Source: Tessaracoccus aquimaris (GTDB taxonomy: Bacteria > Actinomycetota > Actinomycetes > Propionibacteriales > Propionibacteriaceae). From it: a stretch of DNA of 64,000 bases. The notes beneath the pieces are model-generated. The model was not told the DNA's origin and ran no database searches. It saw nothing but the letters and a program-made list of their open reading frames with translations. Positions within the stretch are counted from its first letter, which is position 1. Each line of letters starts with the position of its first letter. Position numbers and translations under genes: made by a program. Below, piece by piece: positions 20,997 through 29,223 of the stretch. The stretch spans positions 1,364,001 through 1,428,000 of the forward strand of contig NZ_CP019606.1 in the NCBI RefSeq assembly GCF_001997345.1, given 5' to 3'.

Positions 20997-21446
20997 ATGG
21001 AGAATTCAGATCTTTTCATCTGCATCGATCACGTCGGCCTTGCCGTCCCCGACCTGGACGAGGCCATCAAGTTCCATAGCGAGGTCTTCGGGTGGCGCGA
21101 ACTGCACCGCGAGATCAACGAGGAGCAGGGCGTCGCCGAGGCGATGATCGGCACCGGCGAGCAGGGCGAGGAGAACGCCAAGATCCAGCTTCTCGCGCCG
21201 CTCAACGAGAACTCGACGATCGCCAAGTTCCTCGACCGCAACGGCCCCGGCATGCAGCAGCTTGCCTACCGCGTCGCGGACCTTGACCACGTCTCCGAGG
21301 TGCTGCGCGAGCGCGGCATGCGTCTGCTGTTCCCCGAGGCCAAGCGTGGCACCGGCGGCTCGCGCATCAACTTCGTGCACCCCAAGGACGCCCGTGGCGT
21401 GCTGCTCGAGCTCGTCGAGCTCCCCAAGGAGCCCGCGGAGCACTGA
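20997..21446 (+). CDS. mce: methylmalonyl-CoA epimerase
   Basis: Converts (2S)- to (2R)-methylmalonyl-CoA between succinyl-CoA and propionyl-CoA. 149-aa vicinal-oxygen-chelate fold with two repeats. The metal ligands are suggested by CIDHVGLAV (His12), RNGPGMQQLAYRV and FVHPKDARGVLLELVEL. The length and the NEEQGVAEAMI segment match the family. With the corrinoid adenosyltransferase at 26381 it indicates B12-dependent propionate metabolism. It stands alone between a small membrane gene and a strong terminator. Confidence 0.93.
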   Translation: MENSDLFICIDHVGLAVPDLDEAIKFHSEVFGWRELHREINEEQGVAEAMIGTGEQGEENAKIQLLAPLNENSTIAKFLDRNGPGMQQLAYRVADLDHVSEVLRERGMRLLFPEAKRGTGGSRINFVHPKDARGVLLELVELPKEPAEH

Positions 21447-21466
21447 TCCGCGACCTCTGACGACGT

Positions 21467-21509
21467 CCGGGGCGGGATGGCACGAGGCCGTCCCGCCCCG
21501 GCCGTGTTT
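21467..21509 (+). terminator. terminator after the epimerase gene
   Basis: CCGGGGCGGGA pairs perfectly with TCCCGCCCCGG across a 13-nt loop; GTTTC follows. Confidence 0.65.
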
Positions 21510-21537
21510 CCAGCGTCAATCTGGCAGACGGAGCGAC

Positions 21538-21543
21538 TAGGCT
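21538..21543 (+). promoter_or_regulatory. -10 box of the DivIVA-like gene
   Basis: TAGGCT, 28 nt before GTG 21572. Here a leader with an AAAGGA ribosome site lies between, in contrast to the leaderless genes. Confidence 0.45.
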
Positions 21544-21571
21544 CGGCTGCAGGAGACCGAAAGGACCGCTC

Positions 21572-22642
21572 GTGACTGACTCGAATCGCGATCTCGACAC
21601 GGAAGAGACCGGCCTGAACCTCTTTGAGGACAGCGCTTCCGCGGCTGGGAACTTCCCCCACGCGATGCTCGGCTACGACAGACACTCGGTGGACAGCTAC
21701 GTCCGCGAGGTCGAGGCGAAGGTGACGCAACTGAAGATGCAGTTGCGCGAGTCCTCCCGCGAGGTCGAGTACGTCCGGAGCGAGGTCGGCACCACCGACT
21801 TCACCCGCCTCGGCGCCCACGCCACCGGCCTGCTGAAGGCCGCGGAGGCGCAGGCGGGCGACCTGATCGACAAGGCGCAACACGAGTCGGAGCGGATCAA
21901 GACCGAGGCCCGCCGCACCGCATCGGCGCTGCGCGAGGCGGCGCAGCAGGAGGCCGACGACGTCCGGCTGACCGGCCTGTCCGGGCTGCGGCAACTGCGC
22001 CAGGAGCAGGCGGATGCGGGCGCGGCGGCGCTCGAGAAGGCCCGCCGCGACGCGGACATGATGATCGCCGACGCCAAGCAGCGAGCCAAGTCCATCGTCG
22101 ACGCCGCCAACCAGAAGAGCGACGCTCTCCTGGAGACGGCGAGGGTCGAGGGCCTGCGGCGCGAGCAGGAGGCCGAGCGTAAGGCCACCGAGATCATCGC
22201 AACGGCGCAGAAGTCCTCCGAGGACTCCCTCACGAAGACCCTTGCCACGGCCAAGGCGGCAGAGGACTCCATCACGGAGCGCCTCGCGCAGGCCGAGAAG
22301 GAGGTCGAGGCCGCCGCGGCACGCGCGAAGGAGTCGTCGGACGAAGCCGCCACGATCCGCACCGACGCCGTCAAGCAGGCCGAGGAGATCCGGCTCGCGG
22401 CGACCCGCCAGTCCGAGGACACCCTGACGGCGATGCGTGAACGGGCCCGCGACCAGGAGACCGACCTGGAGGAGCGCATCGCCTGGCGCAAGGAGCAGTT
22501 AACCCGTGAGATCGCCTCGCTCGAGGCACGCCGCTCCAACGCGCTCGGCCAACTCAACAACCTGCGTGCCCTCGCCGAGGAGTCCGGCGCGCAGTTCAGC
22601 GAAGACCCGACAACGGTGATCACCCGCGACGAGGAAAAGTGA
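21572..22642 (+). CDS. DivIVA-like polar coiled-coil protein
   Basis: 356 aa. Residues 34-50 (GYDRHSVDSYVREVEAK) match the membrane-binding N-terminal motif of DivIVA/Wag31. From there to about residue 340 it is almost continuous coiled coil rich in Ala, Glu, Arg and Lys. It probably organises the cell pole or septum, like the extra DivIVA paralogues or Scy-type proteins of actinobacteria; it is not clearly Wag31 itself. Its stop overlaps the GTG of the following permease gene. Confidence 0.75.
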   Translation: MTDSNRDLDTEETGLNLFEDSASAAGNFPHAMLGYDRHSVDSYVREVEAKVTQLKMQLRESSREVEYVRSEVGTTDFTRLGAHATGLLKAAEAQAGDLIDKAQHESERIKTEARRTASALREAAQQEADDVRLTGLSGLRQLRQEQADAGAAALEKARRDADMMIADAKQRAKSIVDAANQKSDALLETARVEGLRREQEAERKATEIIATAQKSSEDSLTKTLATAKAAEDSITERLAQAEKEVEAAAARAKESSDEAATIRTDAVKQAEEIRLAATRQSEDTLTAMRERARDQETDLEERIAWRKEQLTREIASLEARRSNALGQLNNLRALAEESGAQFSEDPTTVITRDEEK

Positions 22643-23862
22643 GCGACGAGGACCCCGGCACGGACTCCCCTGCGGAGTCACTCCCCGAAAAGGCTCCCAA
22701 GAAGCGGCCCCGTTTTCGTAGCGGGGCCGCTCGGGTACTCGGGGGCGCAGCGCGGAGGGCAGGAAAGCTGCTGGCGCCCGAACCGGAGGTCCGGATCGAG
22801 CCCGTTCCGCCCGCCGAACCGCTGCCCCCGGAACAGAAGTCGCCCTCCCCCTTCGCCGTCGGATTCCTCGGCGCGGTCGGCGTACTGGTGGCGCTTGCGC
22901 TCGCTCAGGCGATCCTGACCGTCCAGAGCGTCCTGATCCTCGTCGTGCTTGCAATGTTCCTGGCCCTTGGGCTGAACCCAGCCGTCGAGTTCTTCACCAG
23001 GCGACGCGTCCCCCGCGGCTTCGCCGTCACGATCGTCACCCTCGCGCTGCTCGGCGTGATCGCGCTCGGGCTGACGGCGCTCGTGCCGGTGCTGACCGAG
23101 CAGACCACCCAGTTGACCCGCAACCTGCCGGGCCTGCTGCAGAACCTCGCCGACCACCCGCAACTGCGCGAGTTCGAGGAGCGCTACCAGATCGTCGAGA
23201 AGATCGAGTCGTTCATCACGTCCGGGAGCCTGATCAACAACCTCTTCGGCGGCCTGATGGGCGCTGGGAAACTGGTGGCCAACCTGGTCTTCTCGGTCAT
23301 CGTCACCCTGGTGCTCACCATCTACTTCCTCGCCTCCCTCCCCGCCATCAAGGAGACCATCTACGCCTTCGCGCCGGCGAGCAAGCGCCCCCGCGCCCGC
23401 TACCTGGCAGACGAGATCTTCCGCGGCGTGTCCGGCTACATCACCGGCATGTTCGTGATCGTCGCGGTCGCGTCCCTGTGCTCCTTCGTCTTCATGAACA
23501 TCGCTGGCCTGGGCTCCTACTCGCTCGCGCTTGGCTTCGTCGTCGCGATGTTCTGCTTCATCCCGCTGGTCGGATCGTCGCTTGCGATGGTCTCGGTCGC
23601 CCTCGTCGGCTTCGCGGTCGATCCCAACATCGGCATCGCCACGATCATCTACTTCCTGATCTACCAGCAGTTCGACGCCTACGTGCTCTACCCCAACGTG
23701 ATGAAGCGAACCGTCAAGGTGCCGGGCGCCCTCGTCGTGCTGTCTGCGATCATCGGCGGCATGCTGTTCGGCGTGATCGGGGCGGTGATCGCCATCCCCA
23801 CGACGGCCGCCGTCCTGCTGCTGTACCGCGAGATGGTGCGTCCCGCTTTGGACGCTTCCTGA
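22639..23862 (+). CDS. AI-2E (PerM) family membrane permease
   Basis: 407 aa with a Lys/Arg/Pro-rich cytoplasmic N-terminus of about 70 residues, then roughly eight membrane segments. The first is FAVGFLGAVGVLVALALAQA. The family features AMFLALGLNPAVEFFTRRRVPRG and the C-terminal YLIYQQFDAYVLYPNVMKRTVKVPGALV are clear. Members export diverse solutes or act as Na+/H+ antiporters; the substrate here is unknown. The start overlaps the DivIVA-like gene (GTGA), so a role tied to growth or envelope is possible. Confidence 0.85.
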   Translation: MSDEDPGTDSPAESLPEKAPKKRPRFRSGAARVLGGAARRAGKLLAPEPEVRIEPVPPAEPLPPEQKSPSPFAVGFLGAVGVLVALALAQAILTVQSVLILVVLAMFLALGLNPAVEFFTRRRVPRGFAVTIVTLALLGVIALGLTALVPVLTEQTTQLTRNLPGLLQNLADHPQLREFEERYQIVEKIESFITSGSLINNLFGGLMGAGKLVANLVFSVIVTLVLTIYFLASLPAIKETIYAFAPASKRPRARYLADEIFRGVSGYITGMFVIVAVASLCSFVFMNIAGLGSYSLALGFVVAMFCFIPLVGSSLAMVSVALVGFAVDPNIGIATIIYFLIYQQFDAYVLYPNVMKRTVKVPGALVVLSAIIGGMLFGVIGAVIAIPTTAAVLLLYREMVRPALDAS

Positions 23863-23877
23863 GCGCGAAGGTAGGTT
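23848..23877 (+). promoter_or_regulatory. promoter of nucS (leaderless)
   Basis: TTGGAC, an 18-nt spacer, then TAGGTT (23872-23877) ending 7 nt before GTG 23884. This is the best -35/-10 pair among the leaderless genes. Confidence 0.6.
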
Positions 23878-23883
23878 GTTCGG

Positions 23884-24579
23884 GTGCGTTTGGTGATTGC
23901 TCAATGTCAGGTCGACTATGTGGGTCGGCTGACCGCCCATCTCCCCATGGCCACGCGACTGATCCTCGTGAAGGCCGACGGGTCGGTGTCGGTGCACGCC
24001 GATGACCGCGCATACAAGCCACTGAACTGGATGAGCCCGCCCTGCACGCTCAGCGTCACCGAACCGGACGCGGAGGCCGTCGAGGCGCTCGGCGTGACCG
24101 AGGTGTGGCAGGTGAAGTCAAAGGACGGCGACACGCTGCGGATCTCGCTCGCCGAGGTGCTGCACGACACCGCCCACGAACTGGGCATCGACCCAGGCCT
24201 CCAGAAGGACGGCGTCGAGGCTCACCTGCAGGTGCTGCTCGCCGAGCACCCGGCGACGCTGGGTGACGGGCTCGCGCTGGTGCAGCGCGAGTATCTGACG
24301 CCGATCGGCCCGGTCGACCTGCTGCTGCGCGACACCGCAGGCCACTACGTCGCGGTCGAGGTCAAGCGCCGCGGCGAGATCGACGGCGTCGAGCAGTTGA
24401 CGCGCTACCTGGAGTTGATGAACCGGGACCCGGCTCTGGCGCCCGTGCGGGGCATCTTCGCGGGGCAGCAGATCAAGCCCCAGGCGCGCACCCTCGCCGT
24501 CGACCGGGGCATCGAATGCCGGCTGATCGACTATGACGCGCTGCGCGGCATGGACAACGCCGACGAGCGGCTGTTCTGA
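23884..24579 (+). CDS. nucS: mismatch-specific endonuclease NucS (EndoMS)
   Basis: Cuts both strands at mismatches and provides MutS/MutL-independent mismatch repair in actinobacteria. The 231-aa protein starts [16 protein letters not shown]. Its nuclease domain shows the PD-(D/E)XK residues as GPVDLLL (Asp145) and VAVEVKRRG (Glu159, Lys161), followed by the conserved [10 protein letters not shown]. It ends ADERLF, which could serve as a beta-clamp contact as reported for this family. It overlaps the next gene by one base and probably forms an operon with it and the hydrolase. Confidence 0.95.
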   Translation: MRLVIAQCQVDYVGRLTAHLPMATRLILVKADGSVSVHADDRAYKPLNWMSPPCTLSVTEPDAEAVEALGVTEVWQVKSKDGDTLRISLAEVLHDTAHELGIDPGLQKDGVEAHLQVLLAEHPATLGDGLALVQREYLTPIGPVDLLLRDTAGHYVAVEVKRRGEIDGVEQLTRYLELMNRDPALAPVRGIFAGQQIKPQARTLAVDRGIECRLIDYDALRGMDNADERLF

Positions 24580-24854
24580 TGGCCAAGCGCCCCTCCAAAC
24601 ACCTGCGCGCCCCACGGCCGCTGCTGGCGGGCGGGTCGCAGCGGCGCGTCCGAAAGGGCGGCGTCGACTACATCGTCCGCGACGTCCCGGCGGCACGCTC
24701 GGAGAAGGAGTACCGCTGCCCTGGCTGCTCGCAGCGCGTGGCCCCCGGCACCGCGCATGTGGTCGTGTGGCCCGCAGCGCCTCCGCTCGGCAACGACTCC
24801 GGCCTTGAGGTCCGCAGGCATTGGCACTCGCACTGTTGGAGCGTCGCGTCGTGA
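24579..24854 (+). CDS. small basic protein with a probable zinc site
   Basis: 91 aa; basic N-terminus, then YRCPGCSQRVAPGTAHVVVW and a C-terminal RRHWHSHCW. The two CxxC cysteines with the HWHSHC cluster look like a treble-clef or zinc-ribbon site. Proteins of this type, often labelled ATP/GTP-binding without real motifs, commonly follow nucS in actinobacteria. It starts within the nucS stop and ends within the hydrolase start, so it is tightly coupled. Function unknown. Confidence 0.7.
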   Translation: MAKRPSKHLRAPRPLLAGGSQRRVRKGGVDYIVRDVPAARSEKEYRCPGCSQRVAPGTAHVVVWPAAPPLGNDSGLEVRRHWHSHCWSVAS

Positions 24855-25627
24855 ACCTGTACGAGGTCGTCATCGGCTCTGGGCCGCGTCAGGTCGTCTT
24901 CCTGCACGGGCTGTTCGGGCAGGGCAAGAACTTCTCATCCGTGGCGACGGCGCTTGCCGACGTCGCGACGTCGCACCTGGTCGACCTGCCCAACCACGGC
25001 CGCTCGCCGTGGACGGAGGAGTTCGACCTCGACGCGCAGGCCGACCTCGTCGCCGACTGGATCGCCGAGCGCTTCGACGCTCCGGTCGCGCTGATCGGGC
25101 ATTCGCTGGGCGGCAAGATCGCCATGCGGGTTGCGCTGCGTCGGCCGGAACTGATCGATCGGCTGATGGTGGTCGACATCTCCCCGGCACGCAACGAGGC
25201 CGCGCAGTCGTTCGCCGCGTTGGTCGCCGCGCTGCGCCACCTCGACATCGACCATATCAAGAGCCGCACCGAGGCCGAACTGCTGCTCACCGACGAGATC
25301 CCCGACGAGGTCGTGCGGCGCTTCCTGCTGCAGAACCTCAGACACAAGGGTCAGCACTGGTCCTGGGCCGCCAACCTGGACCTGCTCGGCGACTCGCTGC
25401 ACGAGGTCGGCGGATGGCGCAGCATCGACGCAAGCTTCGAGGGCCCGGTGTTCTGGGTCACTGGCGGCCTCTCGCCCTACGTCCAGCCCGAGCATGTGCC
25501 GATCATGCGGCAACTGTTCCCGCGGATGTTCCAGATCACGCTGAAGCGCGCCGGCCACTGGGTGCACGCCGACGACCCCGAGGCATTCCTGGTGGTCTGC
25601 CGACGCTTCCTCACCGACACCCGCTAG
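24851..25627 (+). CDS. alpha/beta hydrolase
   Basis: 258 aa from GTG 24851, which overlaps the previous stop as GTGA (a longer frame to 24821 was not used). Alpha/beta-hydrolase features: VVFLHGLFGQGKNF (oxyanion loop), the nucleophile elbow ALIGHSLGGKIAM, VVDISPAR, and the catalytic His in LKRAGHWVHADDPEAF. It resembles YbfF-type esterases. Substrate unknown. It is the third gene of the nucS operon and ends 10 bp from the convergent cyclophilin gene. Confidence 0.85.
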   Translation: MNLYEVVIGSGPRQVVFLHGLFGQGKNFSSVATALADVATSHLVDLPNHGRSPWTEEFDLDAQADLVADWIAERFDAPVALIGHSLGGKIAMRVALRRPELIDRLMVVDISPARNEAAQSFAALVAALRHLDIDHIKSRTEAELLLTDEIPDEVVRRFLLQNLRHKGQHWSWAANLDLLGDSLHEVGGWRSIDASFEGPVFWVTGGLSPYVQPEHVPIMRQLFPRMFQITLKRAGHWVHADDPEAFLVVCRRFLTDTR

Positions 25628-25637
25628 CCGGCGGAGG

Positions 25638-26297
25638 TCAGCCGAGGGAGACGGACTCGATCTTGGCCTCGGCGATCGGGGAGGTCTTGTCGCCCGCGTC
25701 GACGCCCTGCGAGGCGATCCCGCCGACGACGTCGATTCCCGCCTGGTCCATGGTCCCGAACACCGTGTAGTCCGGGTCGAGTTGGCTGTCGGCGTAGACG
25801 AGGAAGAACTGCGAGCCGCCGGTGTCCTTCGAGCCGCGGTTGGCCATCGCGACGGTGCCGGCCGGGTAGGTCAGCGACGGGTCGACCTCGTCGGGGATCG
25901 TGTAACCGGGGCCTCCTGTGCCGGTGGCGCTGGGGTCGCCGCACTGCAGCACGAAGATGCCGTAGTCGGTCAGGCGGTGGCACACGGTGTCGTCGAAGTA
26001 GCCCTGCTCGGCAAGCGAGACGAACGAGTTGACGGTGCACGGCGCCTTCGCGCGGTCCATCGTGATGGGGATCTCGCCCGCGGTGAGCTTCAGGGTGACG
26101 GTGACGACGCCCTCCTTGGGCGCAGTGGCCGCAGGCGGGTCGACGGCGCGGGCGGGCGAGCCCTCCGACGGGTAGGAGCATTCGACCATCCCTGCCGGCA
26201 CCTCGCCTCCCGCTGCGGACTTGTTCGCGTCGCTGCAGGCGCTGAGGCCAAGCAGGGTGACGGCGGCCATGATGAGGGGGAAGGCTCGTTTCTGCAC
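25638..26297 (-). CDS. cyclophilin-type peptidyl-prolyl isomerase, lipoprotein
   Basis: 219 aa beginning with a signal peptide and a lipobox (LLGLSAC, Cys21), so it should be anchored outside the membrane. The cyclophilin domain spans about 60-217 and includes PCTVNSFVSLAEQGYFDDTVCHRL, VLQCGDPSATGTGGPGY, GTVAMANRG and SQFFLVY. Two extra cysteines (PCT, VCH) could form a disulfide in the exported protein. GTG 26297 is the start in frame with the signal peptide. Confidence 0.9.
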   Translation of the reverse strand: MQKRAFPLIMAAVTLLGLSACSDANKSAAGGEVPAGMVECSYPSEGSPARAVDPPAATAPKEGVVTVTLKLTAGEIPITMDRAKAPCTVNSFVSLAEQGYFDDTVCHRLTDYGIFVLQCGDPSATGTGGPGYTIPDEVDPSLTYPAGTVAMANRGSKDTGGSQFFLVYADSQLDPDYTVFGTMDQAGIDVVGGIASQGVDAGDKTSPIAEAKIESVSLG

Positions 26298-26367
26298 GCC
26301 CCAACTCTTTCACACCGACGACCTCGTAGCGGGGCGGGACTCGCCAGCCCCAGGGCATCGCAGCCAC

Positions 26368-26373
26368 TAGATT
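26368..26373 (+). promoter_or_regulatory. -10 box of the corrinoid adenosyltransferase gene
   Basis: TAGATT ends 8 nt before ATG 26381. Confidence 0.5.
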
Positions 26374-26380
26374 GGACGAC

Positions 26381-26998
26381 ATGGTCACTCTCTCCAAGAT
26401 CTACACCCGCACCGGCGACGCAGGCACGACCCGACTCTCCGACAACTCGGAGGTCGCAAAGACCGACCTGCGGGTCGAGGCCTACGGCCACACCGACGAG
26501 GCCAACGCGGCGATCGGGGTCGCCGTCGCGCTCGGCGGCCTGCCCGACCGCGTGGTCGAGATGCTCGCGCTGATCCGCAACGAGATCTTCGACGTCGGCG
26601 CCGACCTGTCGACGCCAAAGGACCCCGCGCCCAAGTGGCCGCCGCTGCGCATCGAGCAGCACTGCATCGACCGACTTGAGGCCTACTGCGACGAGTTGCA
26701 GGAGGACCTGCCGGTGCTGCGTAGCTTCATCCTGCCGGGAGGCACCCCCGCGGGTGCCCAACTGCACGTCGCCCGCACCATCACGCGCAGGGCGGAGCGG
26801 GCCGCGTGGCGCTGCTACGAGGAGTTCGGCACCGACGAGGACGGCGGCATCAACCTGCTGGCGATCACATACCTCAACCGCCTCTCCGATCTGCTGTTCA
26901 TCATGAGCCGCGCCGCCAACGGCACCGAGTCGGAGGTGCTGTGGGTTCAAGGCACCGACCGCGAGAGGCCGGCAAAGCGGGCCGCCGCCGCCGAGTGA
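26381..26998 (+). CDS. cob(I)alamin adenosyltransferase, PduO type
   Basis: 205 aa; transfers the adenosyl group of ATP to cob(I)alamin, forming the cofactor of methylmalonyl-CoA mutase. Family motifs: KIYTRTGDAGTTRLSDN (ATP-binding N-terminus), VEAYGHTDEANAAIGVA, FILPGGTPAGAQLHVARTITRRAER and LNRLSDLLFIMSRAAN. ATG 26381 is preferred over TTG 26372. The gene is monocistronic; upstream it diverges from the cyclophilin lipoprotein. Confidence 0.95.
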   Translation: MVTLSKIYTRTGDAGTTRLSDNSEVAKTDLRVEAYGHTDEANAAIGVAVALGGLPDRVVEMLALIRNEIFDVGADLSTPKDPAPKWPPLRIEQHCIDRLEAYCDELQEDLPVLRSFILPGGTPAGAQLHVARTITRRAERAAWRCYEEFGTDEDGGINLLAITYLNRLSDLLFIMSRAANGTESEVLWVQGTDRERPAKRAAAAE

Positions 26999-27016
26999 GG
27001 ACGCGCTCCGCAGGTC

Positions 27017-28057
27017 TCAGCCGCGCGCGGTCATCAGCGAGTCGACCCGATCCGCCACGTCGGCGGGGCTGAGGAGCGTGGTGTCGACGATCTCCGCCCC
27101 GGCGTCGAGCCAGGCGCGGGCCGCCTCGTAACGGTCGATCGAGTCGAGCCGCCACGGGGCCGCCTCCGATTCGCTCTCGTCCTCCCGGATCCGGCGCTCC
27201 AGTTCGGCGCGGTCGGCGTGCAGCACCAGGTGCCGCTGCCCGATGCCCGCAAGGGAGACCCCTGCGAAGATCTCGCCCGCCCACTCCCGGTTCAGCAGGC
27301 TGATGGGGCACACCAGGTCACAGTCGTAGTGCTCGACCAGTTGGATCGCCGTCTCGGCCACCAGCGCCCTCCATGGACGCAGCGACTGATAGTCGCGGAC
27401 AGGTTCGGGGATCAACCGCCGCACCAGGGTGCCGATCAGTTCGGGATCGAACACGCGACGGTCCAAGCGCGCAAGGGCGGCGGCCAGTGCCGTCTTCCCG
27501 ACGCCGAAGGGGCCGTTGATCCACCAGATCGTCCGCCCGGCGCCCTGCTGCGCGGAGGCCGTCGCGGCGGGTGGCGAAGGGGCCGCGGATTGCAATTGCA
27601 GCGGGGTGCGACCGGTGGAGCCCGACAACTGCAGGCCCGCCTGCTTGGCGATCTCCACCCCGAGGCCGTCGAGGGAGTTGGCGAGCACGTAGCCATCGAC
27701 GTCGGCCGAGAGCGCGTCATGGATCGGGCCGCGGTGATCGAGGCCCGAGTCGAGGTCGAACACCTCCGAGACCACGATCCGGGCGGTGGGGAACATCAAC
27801 CGGAACTGCCCGAGGGCCAGGTCGCTGACGCGCGGCGTGATGACGACGTTGGCCGACTCCGGTGCGACCCGGACGTCGAGCACCACGAAGTCCGACCCGA
27901 GCAGCGCGCCGAGCCGGGCGCGCATCGACTCGTCGAGCTTGATGGCCGAGGCGACGACGACGGGTCCGGGATGCGCTTCCACCGTCCCATCGAACCATCG
28001 ACCGGGGTCCTTGGTCGGGAACCACGCCAGGCACGGATGCGCGAGGATGGATGCCAT
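27017..28057 (-). CDS. TmrB-like P-loop protein with an unknown N-terminal domain
   Basis: 346 aa. Residues about 170-346 resemble TmrB/AAA_33 proteins: TIWWINGPFGVGKTALAAAL (Walker A), VFDPELIGTLVRRLIP, DYQSLRPWRALVAETA, DLVCPISLL and RHLVLHADRAELERRI. TmrB of Bacillus confers tunicamycin resistance; the substrate here is unknown. The first 150 residues, starting MASILAHPCLAWFP, do not match a family I know and are joined by an Ala/Pro/Ser-rich linker. ATG 28057 overlaps by two bases the ATG of the divergent peptidase gene. Confidence 0.65.
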   Translation of the reverse strand: MASILAHPCLAWFPTKDPGRWFDGTVEAHPGPVVVASAIKLDESMRARLGALLGSDFVVLDVRVAPESANVVITPRVSDLALGQFRLMFPTARIVVSEVFDLDSGLDHRGPIHDALSADVDGYVLANSLDGLGVEIAKQAGLQLSGSTGRTPLQLQSAAPSPPAATASAQQGAGRTIWWINGPFGVGKTALAAALARLDRRVFDPELIGTLVRRLIPEPVRDYQSLRPWRALVAETAIQLVEHYDCDLVCPISLLNREWAGEIFAGVSLAGIGQRHLVLHADRAELERRIREDESESEAAPWRLDSIDRYEAARAWLDAGAEIVDTTLLSPADVADRVDSLMTARG

Positions 28058-28685
28058 GGACTCCCCCGTCGCCCTGCGCTTCCCGTTCACCGGGCGGTGG
28101 CGCGTCGAGAACAGCCCTGCCCGGCGGGTGCCGAGCCACGGGACGGAGCTGTTCGGCACCGCGTACGCGATCGACTTCGTCCGGGTCGACGACCGCGGCA
28201 GGTCAGCGCCACGGACGCTGCGCTCGCTCCTGGCGACCGAGCCACCCGAGCGGTTCGTGGGCTTCGGCTCCCCGATCCTGGCGCCTCTCGCGGGCGAGGT
28301 GGTGCTCACCCACGACGGCGAGCCGGATCACGACGCCTACCGCTCGTTCCGCGCCCAACTCGGGTACGCCGCAACCCAGGCCGCGCGGGTCAGGAGGGGC
28401 GCCTCAGCCGTCGCGGGCAACCACGTGGTGATCCGCTCCGGCGACGTGTACGTGCTGCTCGCGCACCTGCAGCGCGGCTCGCTCGCGGTCGGGGAGGGCC
28501 AGATCCTGGTTCCTGGCCAGACGATCGGGGCGTGCGGCAACTCCGGCAACAGCACCGAACCGCACGTCCACGTCCAAGCCACCGACGGCATCGACTGGGC
28601 GCGGTGCCGCGCGCTCCCCATCGCGTTCCAGCGAAGGGACGAGGCACCATGGCTGCCCGCCGAGAGAGATGTGGTCGAGGCCTAG
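28056..28685 (+). CDS. M23-family (LytM) peptidase-like protein
   Basis: 209 aa. The C-terminal half has the M23 fold: SPILAPLAGEVVLTHDGEPDHD, VYVLLAHLQRGSLAVGEGQILVPGQTIGACGNSGNSTEPHVHVQ, with the HVH metal motif. The N-terminus has FPFTGRWRVENSPARRVPSHGTELFGTAYAIDFV and no signal peptide, so it may act in the cytoplasm or the true substrate may not be peptidoglycan. ATG 28056 has GAGG 9 nt upstream. It ends 1 bp from the convergent DUF2550 gene. Confidence 0.8.
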   Translation: MDSPVALRFPFTGRWRVENSPARRVPSHGTELFGTAYAIDFVRVDDRGRSAPRTLRSLLATEPPERFVGFGSPILAPLAGEVVLTHDGEPDHDAYRSFRAQLGYAATQAARVRRGASAVAGNHVVIRSGDVYVLLAHLQRGSLAVGEGQILVPGQTIGACGNSGNSTEPHVHVQATDGIDWARCRALPIAFQRRDEAPWLPAERDVVEA

Positions 28686-28686
28686 C

Positions 28687-29151
28687 TCAATTGGGGTTCG
28701 GCGAGTCCGCGCTGCCCGGCAGATAGTGGCTGCCGGGAGGAGCCGACTCGAGCCAACTCATCAACGCCAGGGCCTCGTCGCTCGCCATCGACAGCGCGCT
28801 GGTCGACCCGGTCGCCTTGTCGCGGAGCGTCACGATGAGCGAGCCCTCGAACAGCGCGATCGCCTCGAGCCCCTGTGGGGTGCGCTGATGCACGTAGGTC
28901 GTGCCGACGCGCGGGAAGACGTGTTTGGGCCTCAGGCTGAGCGAGAACGCCCGGAACCACTCCAACTGCTCGCGCCGGTACCGTGCGACCCCCAGCACCC
29001 AGGCCGGCCCGGGGGCGTCTGGCAACTGGTACGCACAATCAAAAAGGCCGCCCTGGCCAGTGAGCCAGCGGCGGCGGAGATAGAGGGCGACGAAGGGCAG
29101 CATCACGACAGCGACGACGATGATCGTCACGATCACGATCTGCCACGGCAT
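28687..29151 (-). CDS. DUF2550 membrane protein
   Basis: 154 aa with one N-terminal transmembrane helix (IVIVTIIVVAVVMLPFVALYLRRR) and a cytoplasmic domain with GLFDCAYQLP, WVLGVARYRREQLEWFRAFSLSLRP and a C-terminal SWLESAPPGSHYLPG. In mycobacteria and relatives the same gene (Rv1312 type) follows atpC, as here. Function unknown; the fixed position suggests a role tied to the ATP synthase or to the envelope. Confidence 0.85.
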   Translation of the reverse strand: MPWQIVIVTIIVVAVVMLPFVALYLRRRWLTGQGGLFDCAYQLPDAPGPAWVLGVARYRREQLEWFRAFSLSLRPKHVFPRVGTTYVHQRTPQGLEAIALFEGSLIVTLRDKATGSTSALSMASDEALALMSWLESAPPGSHYLPGSADSPNPN

Positions 29152-29181
29152 GTTCCCTCACACCTCCCTTGCATATGATGC

Positions 29182-29214
29182 GCTCAGGGCAGCCCCGAAG
29201 GGACCGCCCTGAGC
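29182..29214 (-). terminator. hairpin after atpC
   Basis: GCTCAGGGC pairs with GCCCTGAGC across 15 nt, between atpC and DUF2550. There is no T run on the minus strand, so it may attenuate or process rather than terminate. Confidence 0.4.
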
Positions 29215-29223
29215 AAAATGAGA

